Source of the DNA: Thermoplasmata archaeon
GTDB lineage: Archaea > Thermoplasmatota > Thermoplasmata > Lutacidiplasmatales > UBA184
Reading direction: 5' to 3'
Length of the DNA stretch: 6,581 bases
Assembly: GCA_030037035.1 (NCBI GenBank)
Contig: JASHSA010000144.1
Coordinates: 1-6,581, forward strand
Shown: positions 1-6,322 of the stretch, one piece after another
Numbering within the stretch: position 1 is the first letter of the stretch
Layout: each line of letters opens with the position of its first letter
The notes under the pieces: model-generated
Told to the model about the DNA's origin: nothing
Database searches by the model: none
What the model saw: the letters and a program-made list of their open reading frames with translations, nothing else
Program-made: the position numbers and the translations under genes

Positions 1-26
1 GTAGTCGTAACCTTCCGTGGTATTAC

Positions 27-45
27 GAATGTTTCTGAAACGTTC
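27..45. promoter_or_regulatory. Imperfect 19-bp inverted repeat upstream of the surface-protein gene (possible operator)
   Basis: Two 9-base arms, GAATGTTTC (27-35) and GAAACGTTC (37-45), flank a single central T and match as reverse complements at 8 of 9 positions. The repeat sits about 58 bases before the ATG at 103, in the only clearly AT-rich stretch near this gene. The spacing and symmetry suit binding by a dimeric regulator. The AT-rich bases just upstream (about 21-25, TATTA) could belong to a TATA element, which would place the repeat near the transcription start. This is inferred from symmetry and position only. Confidence 0.3.
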
Positions 46-102
46 TGCTTACCTGCAAAGCCTAAGGGGCCGCTGCGCCTGTACCCGGCACCTTAAGGAC
101 CC

Positions 103-2697
103 ATGAACGCGATGAAGACGTACTCGTGGGAGGATGGAGGAGGGCGGCCGAACCTAACGACCCGGGAGGCGATTCCGCCCCTCCTCCGCGGCCGCCGCCG
201 CAGAATGCGCGCACTCGACGCTCCTCTCGCCCAGGTCCGGCGTCGGTCGACGGGATCTCCCCTCCGCCGCAGCGCTTGCTTCGCGGCCGCGGTGGTGGGA
301 GTCGCGGTCATGGCGCTGGTAGGGTTCGCCTTTGCCTCCCCGGTGCTCGAGGCCCCGGCCTCCCCGCCGGCCGCCGCAGGAGCTCCGAGCACTCCTGCGA
401 CCGGAACCTCCCTCGACGGCGTCGGCAGCTCCCCGGCGACGACCTTGGAGGTCTCCGGGAGCCGCGCTCCTTCCGTCTCGCAGAGCGTCCACGGGGCGTC
501 CCCGAAGGCGACCGAGACCGTGGCGACGGCGGGGGGGAAGGACCCTCCTCTCTGCTATCCGAACTATGGCTGGAACACGATCCCGGGAGAGTTCCCGCTG
601 GGGACGATCTATCCCGTGGTCCCCGTCAACCAGCCCCTGCACGCCTACTGCATCGATAGCCAGCTCGCGGTGGCGGCCTCCTCTCCGAAGAACACGAGCG
701 GCATCCAGGTGCCGGATTTCGAGACGCTCAACCTCACCGAGAACTACTCGGGGAACACCTTCCCGGCGGAGTTCACCTCGGTGGGAGGGGTCTTCAGCAT
801 CTACCTTCCGGCAACGTCCCTGCTCGCCTACCGGGACTACGACCCTTGCGACCAGCCGCTCAACCCCCAGTGCAACGCCGACGTCTACTTCGACGACATC
901 TGGACGACGATCGTCGGTCTCGGCAACTCCTCGTTGCCCGCGACGTTGACGATCCTGACCCCGGACAACACGGCCGTCAACATGAGCACCTACGGCAACG
1001 CCAACCAGGGCAACACCGCCGACGTCGGCCTCCTGCTCGACGTCCTCAGCGTGATCTGCGACGTCGTCTGCGGACCGGAGCTCGCCGTTCCGCTCACCCT
1101 CGACTTCCTGAGCTTCGCGACCGATCTCTGCGCCACGGCGAGCAACTGCGAGGGCGCGACCCAGAACGGCTGCATGTTCCCCAACTCGGTCGGACCGACC
1201 GGGGAGACCGGCGGTACGGCGACGGTCGGGGAGTGCGAGGCGCTCGAGGACCCGCAGACCGACGGGTCGGGGTCGATGGCGTCGTACACCGAGATCACCC
1301 TCCCCTACGGCACGGCGTCGCGGGTCCCCTTCGGCAGCGACGCCTACCTCGAGGTGAACGCCCAGGACGAGCAGTTCAACGGCTCCATGGCCGGAGGGAG
1401 CTCTCCGTTCTATTACGCGGGCTCGCACGCCGAGGAGGTCCTCCCGATCAGCAACTCCTACGGCATCGGCGGCTACCTCTACGGCTCCAACGGCCAGCCG
1501 ATCGACCACGCGCTCGTCTGCTTCGACTCCTCCGAGGGGCCGAACTGCAACGGCGTCTCCGGCGGGGACTTCGCCTACACCGACTCGACCGGCTACTGGC
1601 ACTTCTTCGGCCATCCGGGCACGGCGTACTACGCCGCGGTCCGGCCGGTCGGCGGATGCACGGCGAGCGACCCCAACGCGCTGCCCGTGCCGGCGGCCGG
1701 CACCGACAGCGAGACCGTCGACATCGTCGCCGGCTGCGTCTCGACCTCCACCCCGAGCGGGGCCGCGAGGCTCGACCTCGGTCAGTCGGTCACGTTCACG
1801 GCGACCGGGCTGGACCCGACCGGCGCCTTCGACTACGCGTGGTCGTATCCGAGCGGTCTCGGCTGCACCGCCTCCACGTCGACCGTCCTCGACTGCACCC
1901 CGACGGCGACCGGCAGCTACGCGCCGTCGGTGACGATCACGAACACGGGGACCGGCGGCGGCGATGTCGTCGCGACCGCCTCGACCCTGACCGTGTACGG
2001 CGACCCGTCGGCCACGACCCCGACGGCCTCGCCGACCACGGTGACCGTCGGCGCGAGCGTGACGTTCTCGACCACCGCGAGCGGCGGCTCCGGATCCTAC
2101 AAGTATGCGTGGGGCGGCCTGCCGACCGGCTGCACGTCGTCGAACGCGGCCTCGTTCTCCTGCACGCCCACGGCCGCCGGGAGCTACTCCGTCTACGTCA
2201 CCGTCACCGACACCAGCGACTACTCGGTGAAGAGCGGTTCGCTGGCGTTCACCGTAACCGCGCCGCCGACGTACACGGTGAGCTTCAGCGAGAGCGGCCT
2301 CCCGTCGGGGGACACGTGGAGCGCCACCGTCGGAAGCACCTCCAAGAGCGCCTCGGCCGGTTCGACGATAACGTTCACCGGGCTCTCCGGCAGCAACTCC
2401 TACGAGGTAGGGGAGGTCGTCGTCTCCGAAAGCGGGTGCGTGATCATCTACTACGCGCCCAGCCCGAGCTCGGGTACGGTGACCGGCGCGACCCACGTCT
2501 CCGTGACGTACACGGAGAAGGAGACGGTCGCCCTGCCCGACGGCGGGCCGGTCGGCAATCTCTGCATCGATACGGTCCCGGCCGCGGGCGCCGGTACGCC
2601 GGGCGGCGGGACCGCCGTGGCGAGCTCGCTCGCCGCGCCGGGCGGCGGGGTTCTGGCGGTAGCGGCCTCGGTGCGGAGCGGCTCCTCCGCGGGCTGA
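103..2697 (+). CDS. Large secreted/cell-surface protein with Cys-rich region, two PKD-like domains and an ESGLPSG-type domain
   Basis: The product is 864 residues and is probably exported; its substrate or partner is unknown. An Arg-rich N-terminus (residues 1-56) precedes a hydrophobic segment at 57-78 (CFAAAVVGVAVMALVGFAFA) that serves as signal peptide or membrane anchor. A Pro/Ala/Ser/Thr-rich linker follows to about 147. Residues 150-445 form an unrecognised region with ten Cys at 151-378 and N-x-S/T sequons at 197, 210, 214, 275, 293 and 426. Residues 454-546 resemble a carboxypeptidase-regulatory-like beta domain (GYLYGSNGQPI, then YTDSTGYWHFFGHPG). Two PKD-like domains lie at about 547-632 and 637-720, each with Cys-x9-Cys (588/598 and 677/687) and CTPTA.GSY. 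An ESGLPSGDTW domain covers about 722-807. The Gly/Ala-rich C-terminus has no clear membrane anchor. The start is uncertain: ATG at 103, 112 and 205 all precede the signal, none has a strong Shine-Dalgarno, and codons before about 250 are less GC3-rich. Seen: motifs. Family knowledge: such domains mediate surface adhesion or assembly. A specific function cannot be given. Confidence 0.9.
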   Translation: MNAMKTYSWEDGGGRPNLTTREAIPPLLRGRRRRMRALDAPLAQVRRRSTGSPLRRSACFAAAVVGVAVMALVGFAFASPVLEAPASPPAAAGAPSTPATGTSLDGVGSSPATTLEVSGSRAPSVSQSVHGASPKATETVATAGGKDPPLCYPNYGWNTIPGEFPLGTIYPVVPVNQPLHAYCIDSQLAVAASSPKNTSGIQVPDFETLNLTENYSGNTFPAEFTSVGGVFSIYLPATSLLAYRDYDPCDQPLNPQCNADVYFDDIWTTIVGLGNSSLPATLTILTPDNTAVNMSTYGNANQGNTADVGLLLDVLSVICDVVCGPELAVPLTLDFLSFATDLCATASNCEGATQNGCMFPNSVGPTGETGGTATVGECEALEDPQTDGSGSMASYTEITLPYGTASRVPFGSDAYLEVNAQDEQFNGSMAGGSSPFYYAGSHAEEVLPISNSYGIGGYLYGSNGQPIDHALVCFDSSEGPNCNGVSGGDFAYTDSTGYWHFFGHPGTAYYAAVRPVGGCTASDPNALPVPAAGTDSETVDIVAGCVSTSTPSGAARLDLGQSVTFTATGLDPTGAFDYAWSYPSGLGCTASTSTVLDCTPTATGSYAPSVTITNTGTGGGDVVATASTLTVYGDPSATTPTASPTTVTVGASVTFSTTASGGSGSYKYAWGGLPTGCTSSNAASFSCTPTAAGSYSVYVTVTDTSDYSVKSGSLAFTVTAPPTYTVSFSESGLPSGDTWSATVGSTSKSASAGSTITFTGLSGSNSYEVGEVVVSESGCVIIYYAPSPSSGTVTGATHVSVTYTEKETVALPDGGPVGNLCIDTVPAAGAGTPGGGTAVASSLAAPGGGVLAVAASVRSGSSAG

Positions 2698-2722
2698 TCG
2701 CGGCGCACGGTACGACGGCGTC

Positions 2723-2754
2723 GAGCCGGTCGGCCTCCCGTGCGGGTCCGGCTC
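2723..2754 (+). other. Possible stem-loop just after the surface-protein stop codon
   Basis: GAGCCGG at 2723-2729 pairs perfectly with CCGGCTC at 2748-2754. An inner hairpin CCCG/CGGG (2737-2740 with 2743-2746) lies between the arms. It begins 25 bases after the TGA, where a structured 3' end could protect the messenger. No T-run follows, so it does not fit archaeal termination, which depends on T-rich tracts. Chance pairing is plausible in DNA this rich in GC. Confidence 0.2.
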
Positions 2755-3010
2755 CGGTGACGGGCGCCCGGCGAACGGTCGGCCGCCGAGACCGCCAATC
2801 CGCTAGGGTACGCTGCGCGCTCCCGGGCCCACACCGCGTAGCCGCCTCGAGACGGCGACGACCCCAGGGCTGCCGCCTCTGGTTCCTCGTCGCTCGGGGG
2901 TAGGCCGGCCTCGACGTGCCGCCTCGGTCGCCGCACCGATCGTAGGGACCGCGCGCCGAGGCTTGCCTCGCGGCGACCCGCCGTAGCGGCGACGAAGGCC
3001 CCGTTCAGGT

Positions 3011-3020
3011 CGGTTAATAC
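3011..3020 (+). promoter_or_regulatory. Possible TATA element for the peptide-transporter operon
   Basis: GGTTAATA within CGGTTAATAC is the most AT-rich short run in the whole intergenic region. With the usual archaeal spacing of about 25-30 bases, transcription would begin near 3040-3047. That gives a leader of about 40 bases with the strong ribosome-binding site at 3069-3076. No clear BRE is visible. If this is the promoter, the alternative GTG start at 3026 would lie upstream of the transcript start, which supports the TTG start at 3083. Confidence 0.3.
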
Positions 3021-3068
3021 CCCGGGTGCGGTTCCCCCCGGGGGCGCGGCGGCGGCGGATTCCTGGAC

Positions 3069-3076
3069 GGGAGGGT
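3069..3076 (+). promoter_or_regulatory. Ribosome-binding site selecting the TTG start of dppB
   Basis: GGGAGGGT is close to the archaeal consensus GGAGGTG and ends 6 bases before TTG at 3083. The longer frame from GTG at 3026 has no comparable site and adds an Arg/Gly/Pro-rich stretch not typical of DppB. This site therefore decides the start call. Confidence 0.65.
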
Positions 3077-3082
3077 CGGCGG

Positions 3083-4108
3083 TTGGGACGTAGTCCGAGC
3101 GATCTTGCGGTCTTCGTCGGCAAGCGTCTCCTCCAGCTCGTCCCCGTCCTGATCGGCATCACGGTCCTCACGTTCGTCTTCACCCACCTGTCGACCGTCA
3201 ACCCCTGCAACCAGTGGTTCCCGCACTCCCACGGCGCGGTGCTGGCGAACTGCCAGCACATGTTCGGCCAGCCGCTCTACGTCCAGTACGGGGAGTACCT
3301 CTCCTCGCTCGCGCACGGCAACCTCGGCGTCTCGGAGGCGGGGATCCCGGTCAACCCGGCGATCGTCAACGGGGTGCCGGCGACGCTCGAGCTCGTCCTC
3401 GCCGCCCTGTTCCTGATGATCGTCATCGGCATCCCCCTCGGGGTCATCGCCGCCCAGTCGGCCGGACGCTGGGCCGACCACCTCGTGCGGGTCTTCTACC
3501 TCTCCGGCTGGGCGACGCCGACGTACCTCGGCGCCGTGATCGCGGCGATCTACCTCGCCCCGTACCTCGGGTTACCGGCCCACGGCGAGTACACGAACAC
3601 CCCGCCGCCGTTCCGGCAGTGGACGCACATGTCGGTCGTCGACGCGCTGCTCGCCGGCAACCTGCCGTACACCGCGGACGCGCTCGAGCACCTGTTCCTG
3701 CCGGCCGCCGTGCTCGCGTTCATCAACATGGGGATCGCGACGCGGATGACCCGGAGCTCGATGCTCGAGGTGATCCCGCTCGACTACGTGAAGTCGGCCC
3801 GGATGAAGGGCCTCACCGAGTTCTGGGTGATGTACAAGCACGCCCTGCGGAACGCCCTGATCACGACGACCACGGTGCTCGGGGTGACCGCCGGGGGGCT
3901 GCTCGCCGGAACGGTCGTCGTCGAGGAGGTCTTCGACTGGCCCGGGATCGGCCAGTACGCCTACTACGCGATCGGCGGCGGGGGGGCGACGCCGAACTTC
4001 GACGGGGCCGTGGCGGTCGTCGCCGTCTTCGCCGTGGGGGTCGTCGTCGCGAACCTGATCGCCGACATCCTGTACGGCATCCTCGACCCGCGCGTCGACT
4101 GGAGGTAG
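3083..4108 (+). CDS. dppB: Peptide ABC transporter permease, DppB/OppB family
   Basis: This is one of two membrane subunits forming the channel of a Dpp/Opp-type importer. From TTG at 3083 it has 341 residues, the usual DppB size. TM1 is at about 16-36 (QLVPVLIGITVLTFVF). A large external loop ends in QPLYVQYGEYLSSLAHGNLG, the family's QYlxWLxxxxxGdLG region. Five further hydrophobic segments follow. The EAA loop that docks on the ATPase is at about 234-262 (DYVKSARMKGL, then HALRNAL), and the end DILYGILDPRVDWR matches the family. The external loop lacks the usual PGDP-like motif and carries Cys42 and Cys57, which could form a disulfide. An alternative GTG start at 3026 adds 19 Arg-rich residues and has no good ribosome-binding site. 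It is the first gene of the operon, and GGAGGT at its 3' end probably serves dppC. Substrate class (dipeptide, oligopeptide, nickel or sugar oligomer) cannot be fixed from a permease. Confidence 0.95.
   Translation: MGRSPSDLAVFVGKRLLQLVPVLIGITVLTFVFTHLSTVNPCNQWFPHSHGAVLANCQHMFGQPLYVQYGEYLSSLAHGNLGVSEAGIPVNPAIVNGVPATLELVLAALFLMIVIGIPLGVIAAQSAGRWADHLVRVFYLSGWATPTYLGAVIAAIYLAPYLGLPAHGEYTNTPPPFRQWTHMSVVDALLAGNLPYTADALEHLFLPAAVLAFINMGIATRMTRSSMLEVIPLDYVKSARMKGLTEFWVMYKHALRNALITTTTVLGVTAGGLLAGTVVVEEVFDWPGIGQYAYYAIGGGGATPNFDGAVAVVAVFAVGVVVANLIADILYGILDPRVDWR
4101..4106 (+). promoter_or_regulatory. Ribosome-binding site overlapping the dppB stop, probably serving dppC
   Basis: GGAGGT covers the last codons of dppB and the first base of its TAG stop. 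No ATG, GTG or TTG lies at a suitable distance in the dppC frame. The codon at the expected place, 6 bases downstream, is ACG at 4113. See the dppC entry for the consequence. Confidence 0.5.
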
Positions 4109-4199
4109 GTCGACGTCCGACGCGAGCACGACGGCCGGCGCCGGCCCCGGGAAGGTCGCGCTCGCGGCGCGGGGGGCGTGGCGGTCGAGCCGGACGTTC

Positions 4200-5183
4200 T
4201 TGCGGGTCCTCCGCGCGAACCCGCTGACGCTCGTCGGCTTCGTCCTGGTCGCCGTCATCGTGCTCGTCGCCGTCGTCATCACCGTCGCCCCGCACCTGCT
4301 GACGCCGTACGGGAGCGACGCCCCGACGACCGCCTACGGCCAGGCGCCGTCCTGGGCGCACCCGTTCGGCACGGACAGCGGAGGGCTCGACATCTACTCC
4401 GAGGTCCTGTACGCGCTCCCGTTCGACCTCGTGATCGCCTTCGCGATCGCGGGGATCGCGCTGGTCGTGGGGGGAGCGCTCGGCCTGGTCGCCGGCTTCT
4501 GGGACCGACCGGGGACCGCGAGCGGGGTCGCCTCCGTCGTCATCCTGCGGATCACGGACGTCTTCCTCTCGTTCCCCAGCCTGATCCTCGCGCTGGCGAT
4601 CGCCGTCTCGCTCGGCCGGGGCGTCTGGCAGCTGATCGTCGCCGTCCTGCTGACCTGGTGGCCGTACTACGTCCGCCTGGTCCGGGGCGAGACGCTCGCG
4701 ATCAAGCACCTGCCGTACGTCACGGCCGCCCGGGCCGCCGGGGTCACCGAGGGACGGATCGTCCTGCGGCACGTCCTGCGCAACGTCCTCGAGCCGGTGA
4801 TCGTCTACTTCTCGCTCGACATCGGGACCGTCCTCGTCACCCTCTCCACGATCGGCTACGTCGGCCTCGGGGTCAACTATCCGATCACCCCGGAGTGGGG
4901 GAGCATGATCGCCACGTACGCGACCGCCGGGATTACCACCGACCCGTGGACGGTCTTCGCGCCGGGGGCGGCGATCTTCGTGACGGTCCTCGCCTTCAGC
5001 CTGCTCGGCGACGGCCTGCGGGACGTCCTCGACCCCCGGAGCCGGCGGGTCCTCGCCGGCGCCGGCACCGGCGGCCCGACGTCGACCTCCCCGGCCGAGC
5101 GGCAGGAGGAGGCGGCGGAGGTCTCCGGGGAGGCCGGAGAGCTCCCGGCGGTCCCGCTCGGGGAGGGGAGCCCGGCGCCATGA
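4200..5183 (+). CDS. dppC: Peptide ABC transporter permease, DppC/OppC family
   Basis: This is the second membrane subunit of the importer, partner of DppB. From TTG at 4200 it has 327 residues. TM1 is at about 8-30. The family hallmark HPFGTD is at 54-59, followed by SGGLDIYSEVLYALPFDL. The EAA loop is at about 173-201 (YVTAARAAGV, then HVLRNVLEP). Near the end come LGVNYPITPEWGSM and DGLRDVLDPRSR, both typical. A Gly/Pro/Glu-rich tail of 45 residues (283-327) follows the usual end. The coordinates use the first canonical start codon, but the gene probably begins earlier: TTG has no ribosome-binding site, the open frame runs back to a TGA at 4056, and the codons at 4113-4199 nearly all end in G or C. 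They encode a plausible cytoplasmic arm ending ARGAWRSSRTF. An ACG at 4113 lies 6 bases after GGAGGT. The stop overlaps the dppD start as ATGA. Confidence 0.94.
   Translation: MRVLRANPLTLVGFVLVAVIVLVAVVITVAPHLLTPYGSDAPTTAYGQAPSWAHPFGTDSGGLDIYSEVLYALPFDLVIAFAIAGIALVVGGALGLVAGFWDRPGTASGVASVVILRITDVFLSFPSLILALAIAVSLGRGVWQLIVAVLLTWWPYYVRLVRGETLAIKHLPYVTAARAAGVTEGRIVLRHVLRNVLEPVIVYFSLDIGTVLVTLSTIGYVGLGVNYPITPEWGSMIATYATAGITTDPWTVFAPGAAIFVTVLAFSLLGDGLRDVLDPRSRRVLAGAGTGGPTSTSPAERQEEAAEVSGEAGELPAVPLGEGSPAP
5162..5170 (+). promoter_or_regulatory. Ribosome-binding site of dppD inside the end of dppC
   Basis: GGAGGGGAG lies 9 bases before the ATG at 5180. It supports this internal ATG as the start of dppD, although the same frame stays open far upstream through dppC. 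Confidence 0.6.
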
Positions 5184-6322
5184 CCGACGCGGCGATCTCG
5201 GTCGAGGGGCTCAGCATCGACTACGTCGTCGGCGCCGGCCGGTTCCACGCCGTCACCGACGTCTCGCTCGAGGTCCCGGCCGGCCACGTCGTCGGGATCG
5301 TCGGGGAGACCGGCTGCGGGAAGAGCACCCTCGCCCAGGCGATCCCGCGGCTCCTGCCGGAGCCTCCCGCGACGATCGGCTCGGGCCGGATCGTCTTCCA
5401 GGGGATCGACCTCGTGAAGGTCCCGCTCTGGAAGATGCCCGCCCTCCGCGGGACGGGGATCAGCATGATCTTCCAGGAGCCGCTCAACTCGCTCAATCCG
5501 GCCTACCGCGTCTACGACCAGCTCGCCGAGGCGGTCCACATCCGGCGGCAGCGCGAGGCCGGGCGGAGCCGGGTCGACCCGCGCCCTCCCCCTCCGTTCG
5601 ACTACTCGCGACGGCCGGCCCCCGAGGTCGGCGAGGCGCTCTCCCGGCCGATCGTCCCCGCGGGCGCGACCGGCGCGCTCGCCCGGAAGATGCGCGAGCG
5701 CCACCCCGAGCTGCGCGACGAGGTCCTCGACTACCTGCGGCTCGTCCGCATCAACGACCCGGAGACGATCCTCGAGCTCTACCCGCACGAGCTCTCCGGC
5801 GGGATGCGTCAGCGCGTGATGATCGCGATGGCGCTCTCGGAGAAGCCGGCGCTCCTGATCGCCGACGAACCGACGAGCGCGCTCGACGTCACGATCCAGG
5901 CGCAGGTCCTGACGCTGATGAAGGAGCTGATCGAGGAGGTCCGCACGTCGATCCTGTTCATCAGCCACGACCTCGGCGTGATCGCGGAGACCGCCGACGA
6001 GCTCGGCGTGATGTACGCCGGCCGCCTCATCGAGTTCGGCCCGGTCGCCGAGCTGTTCGACGCGCCCCGCCATCCGTACACGAAGGCGCTGTTGCGCTCC
6101 TCCCCAACGCGCTACAAGTCGGACGGGCCGCTCTCCTCGATCCCCGGGGCGGTCCCGAACCTCTCGCGCCCGCCGCCGGGCTGCCGCTTCCACCCGCGCT
6201 GTCCGATCGCGCGGCCGGTCTGTCGCGCCGAGCCGCCCCCGGCGCTCCTTCCGGCCGACGGCGCCGGCCCGGGCCACCGGAGCGCCTGCCACTTCGCGGC
6301 GGAGGTCGCGAGCCTCCCGTGA
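5180..6322 (+). CDS. dppD: Peptide ABC transporter ATP-binding protein, DppD/OppD family
   Basis: This is the first of two cytoplasmic ATPases that power the importer, 380 residues. Walker A is GETGCGKST at 42-50, the Q-loop Gln is 99 (MIFQEPLNSLNP), the signature LSGGMRQ is at 205-211, Walker B ends in LLIADE at 225-230, the D-loop SALD is at 233-236 and the switch His is 263 (FISHD). All catalytic residues are intact. The C-terminal oligopeptide-transporter extension begins near HPYTKALL and has Cys335, Cys341, Cys348 and Cys370. In this family these conserved Cys have been linked to an iron-sulfur cluster. The gap between Q-loop and signature is about 106 residues, against about 58 in E. 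coli DppD by my recall. The extra part, about 124-171, is rich in Arg and Pro and interrupts the helical domain. The ATG overlaps the dppC stop (ATGA), and the TGA overlaps the dppF start (GTGA). Confidence 0.96.
   Translation: MTDAAISVEGLSIDYVVGAGRFHAVTDVSLEVPAGHVVGIVGETGCGKSTLAQAIPRLLPEPPATIGSGRIVFQGIDLVKVPLWKMPALRGTGISMIFQEPLNSLNPAYRVYDQLAEAVHIRRQREAGRSRVDPRPPPPFDYSRRPAPEVGEALSRPIVPAGATGALARKMRERHPELRDEVLDYLRLVRINDPETILELYPHELSGGMRQRVMIAMALSEKPALLIADEPTSALDVTIQAQVLTLMKELIEEVRTSILFISHDLGVIAETADELGVMYAGRLIEFGPVAELFDAPRHPYTKALLRSSPTRYKSDGPLSSIPGAVPNLSRPPPGCRFHPRCPIARPVCRAEPPPALLPADGAGPGHRSACHFAAEVASLP
6301..6306 (+). promoter_or_regulatory. Possible ribosome-binding site of dppF inside the end of dppD
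   Basis: GGAGGT ends 12 bases before the GTG at 6319. The spacing is longer than ideal, but the overlapping GTGA junction may let ribosomes pass directly from dppD to dppF. Confidence 0.4.

Larger units (their letters stand above)
2698..3082. other. Intergenic region with no convincing gene
   Basis: This 385-base stretch separates the surface-protein gene from the transporter operon. It is GC-rich. Open frames crossing it on either strand are Arg/Pro/Gly-rich, lack recognisable domains and continue as shadows of the neighbouring genes. I found no tRNA-like TTCGA arm in a cloverleaf, no T-rich archaeal terminator and no tandem repeat. It contains a possible stem-loop at 2723-2754, a small hairpin at 2957-2970 (CGAGGC, TT, GCCTCG), a possible TATA element at 3011-3020 and a self-complementary C5G5 tract at 3035-3044. 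Confidence 0.7.

Noticed and set aside
238..291. A twin-arginine export signal in the N-terminus of the surface protein
   Set aside because: Several Arg pairs precede the hydrophobic core, but none fits the S-R-R-x-F-L-K pattern well. A Sec-type signal or anchor is the simpler reading.
154..2496. A 780-codon minus-strand open frame opposite the surface-protein gene
   Set aside because: Its product is dominated by Arg, Gly and Val, with no domain or hydrophobic pattern. It is the expected antisense shadow of a GC-rich gene.
103..2697. The surface protein as the substrate-binding protein of the adjacent importer
   Set aside because: It has no family-5 binding-protein pattern. The domains are PKD-like and other beta modules, and a separate 385-base gap lies between it and the operon.
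846..2903. Plus-strand frame extending past the end of the surface gene, considered as a frameshifted C-terminus with a membrane anchor
   Set aside because: The sequence after 2697 in this frame encodes an Arg-rich stretch without a transmembrane segment, so it does not restore an anchor.
2957..2970. Small hairpin CGAGGC-TT-GCCTCG as a functional RNA
   Set aside because: Six base pairs with a two-base gap do not extend outward, and no conserved context is visible.
3035..3044. Self-complementary CCCCCGGGGG as an operator or terminator
   Set aside because: It has no loop, no T-run and simple composition, and is easily expected by chance at this GC content.
2451..3261. Minus-strand open frames covering the intergenic region (2451-2936 and 2803-3261)
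   Set aside because: They are Arg/Pro-rich, have no recognisable domain, overlap each other and reach into both flanking genes.
4178..5179. A frame open from GTG at 4178 that runs into dppD, suggesting a 714-residue fusion protein
   Set aside because: The part before 5180 is Arg/Pro/Gly-rich and antiphase to the well-supported dppC. The ATG at 5180 has its own ribosome-binding site and starts a normal ATPase. The openness comes from high GC content.
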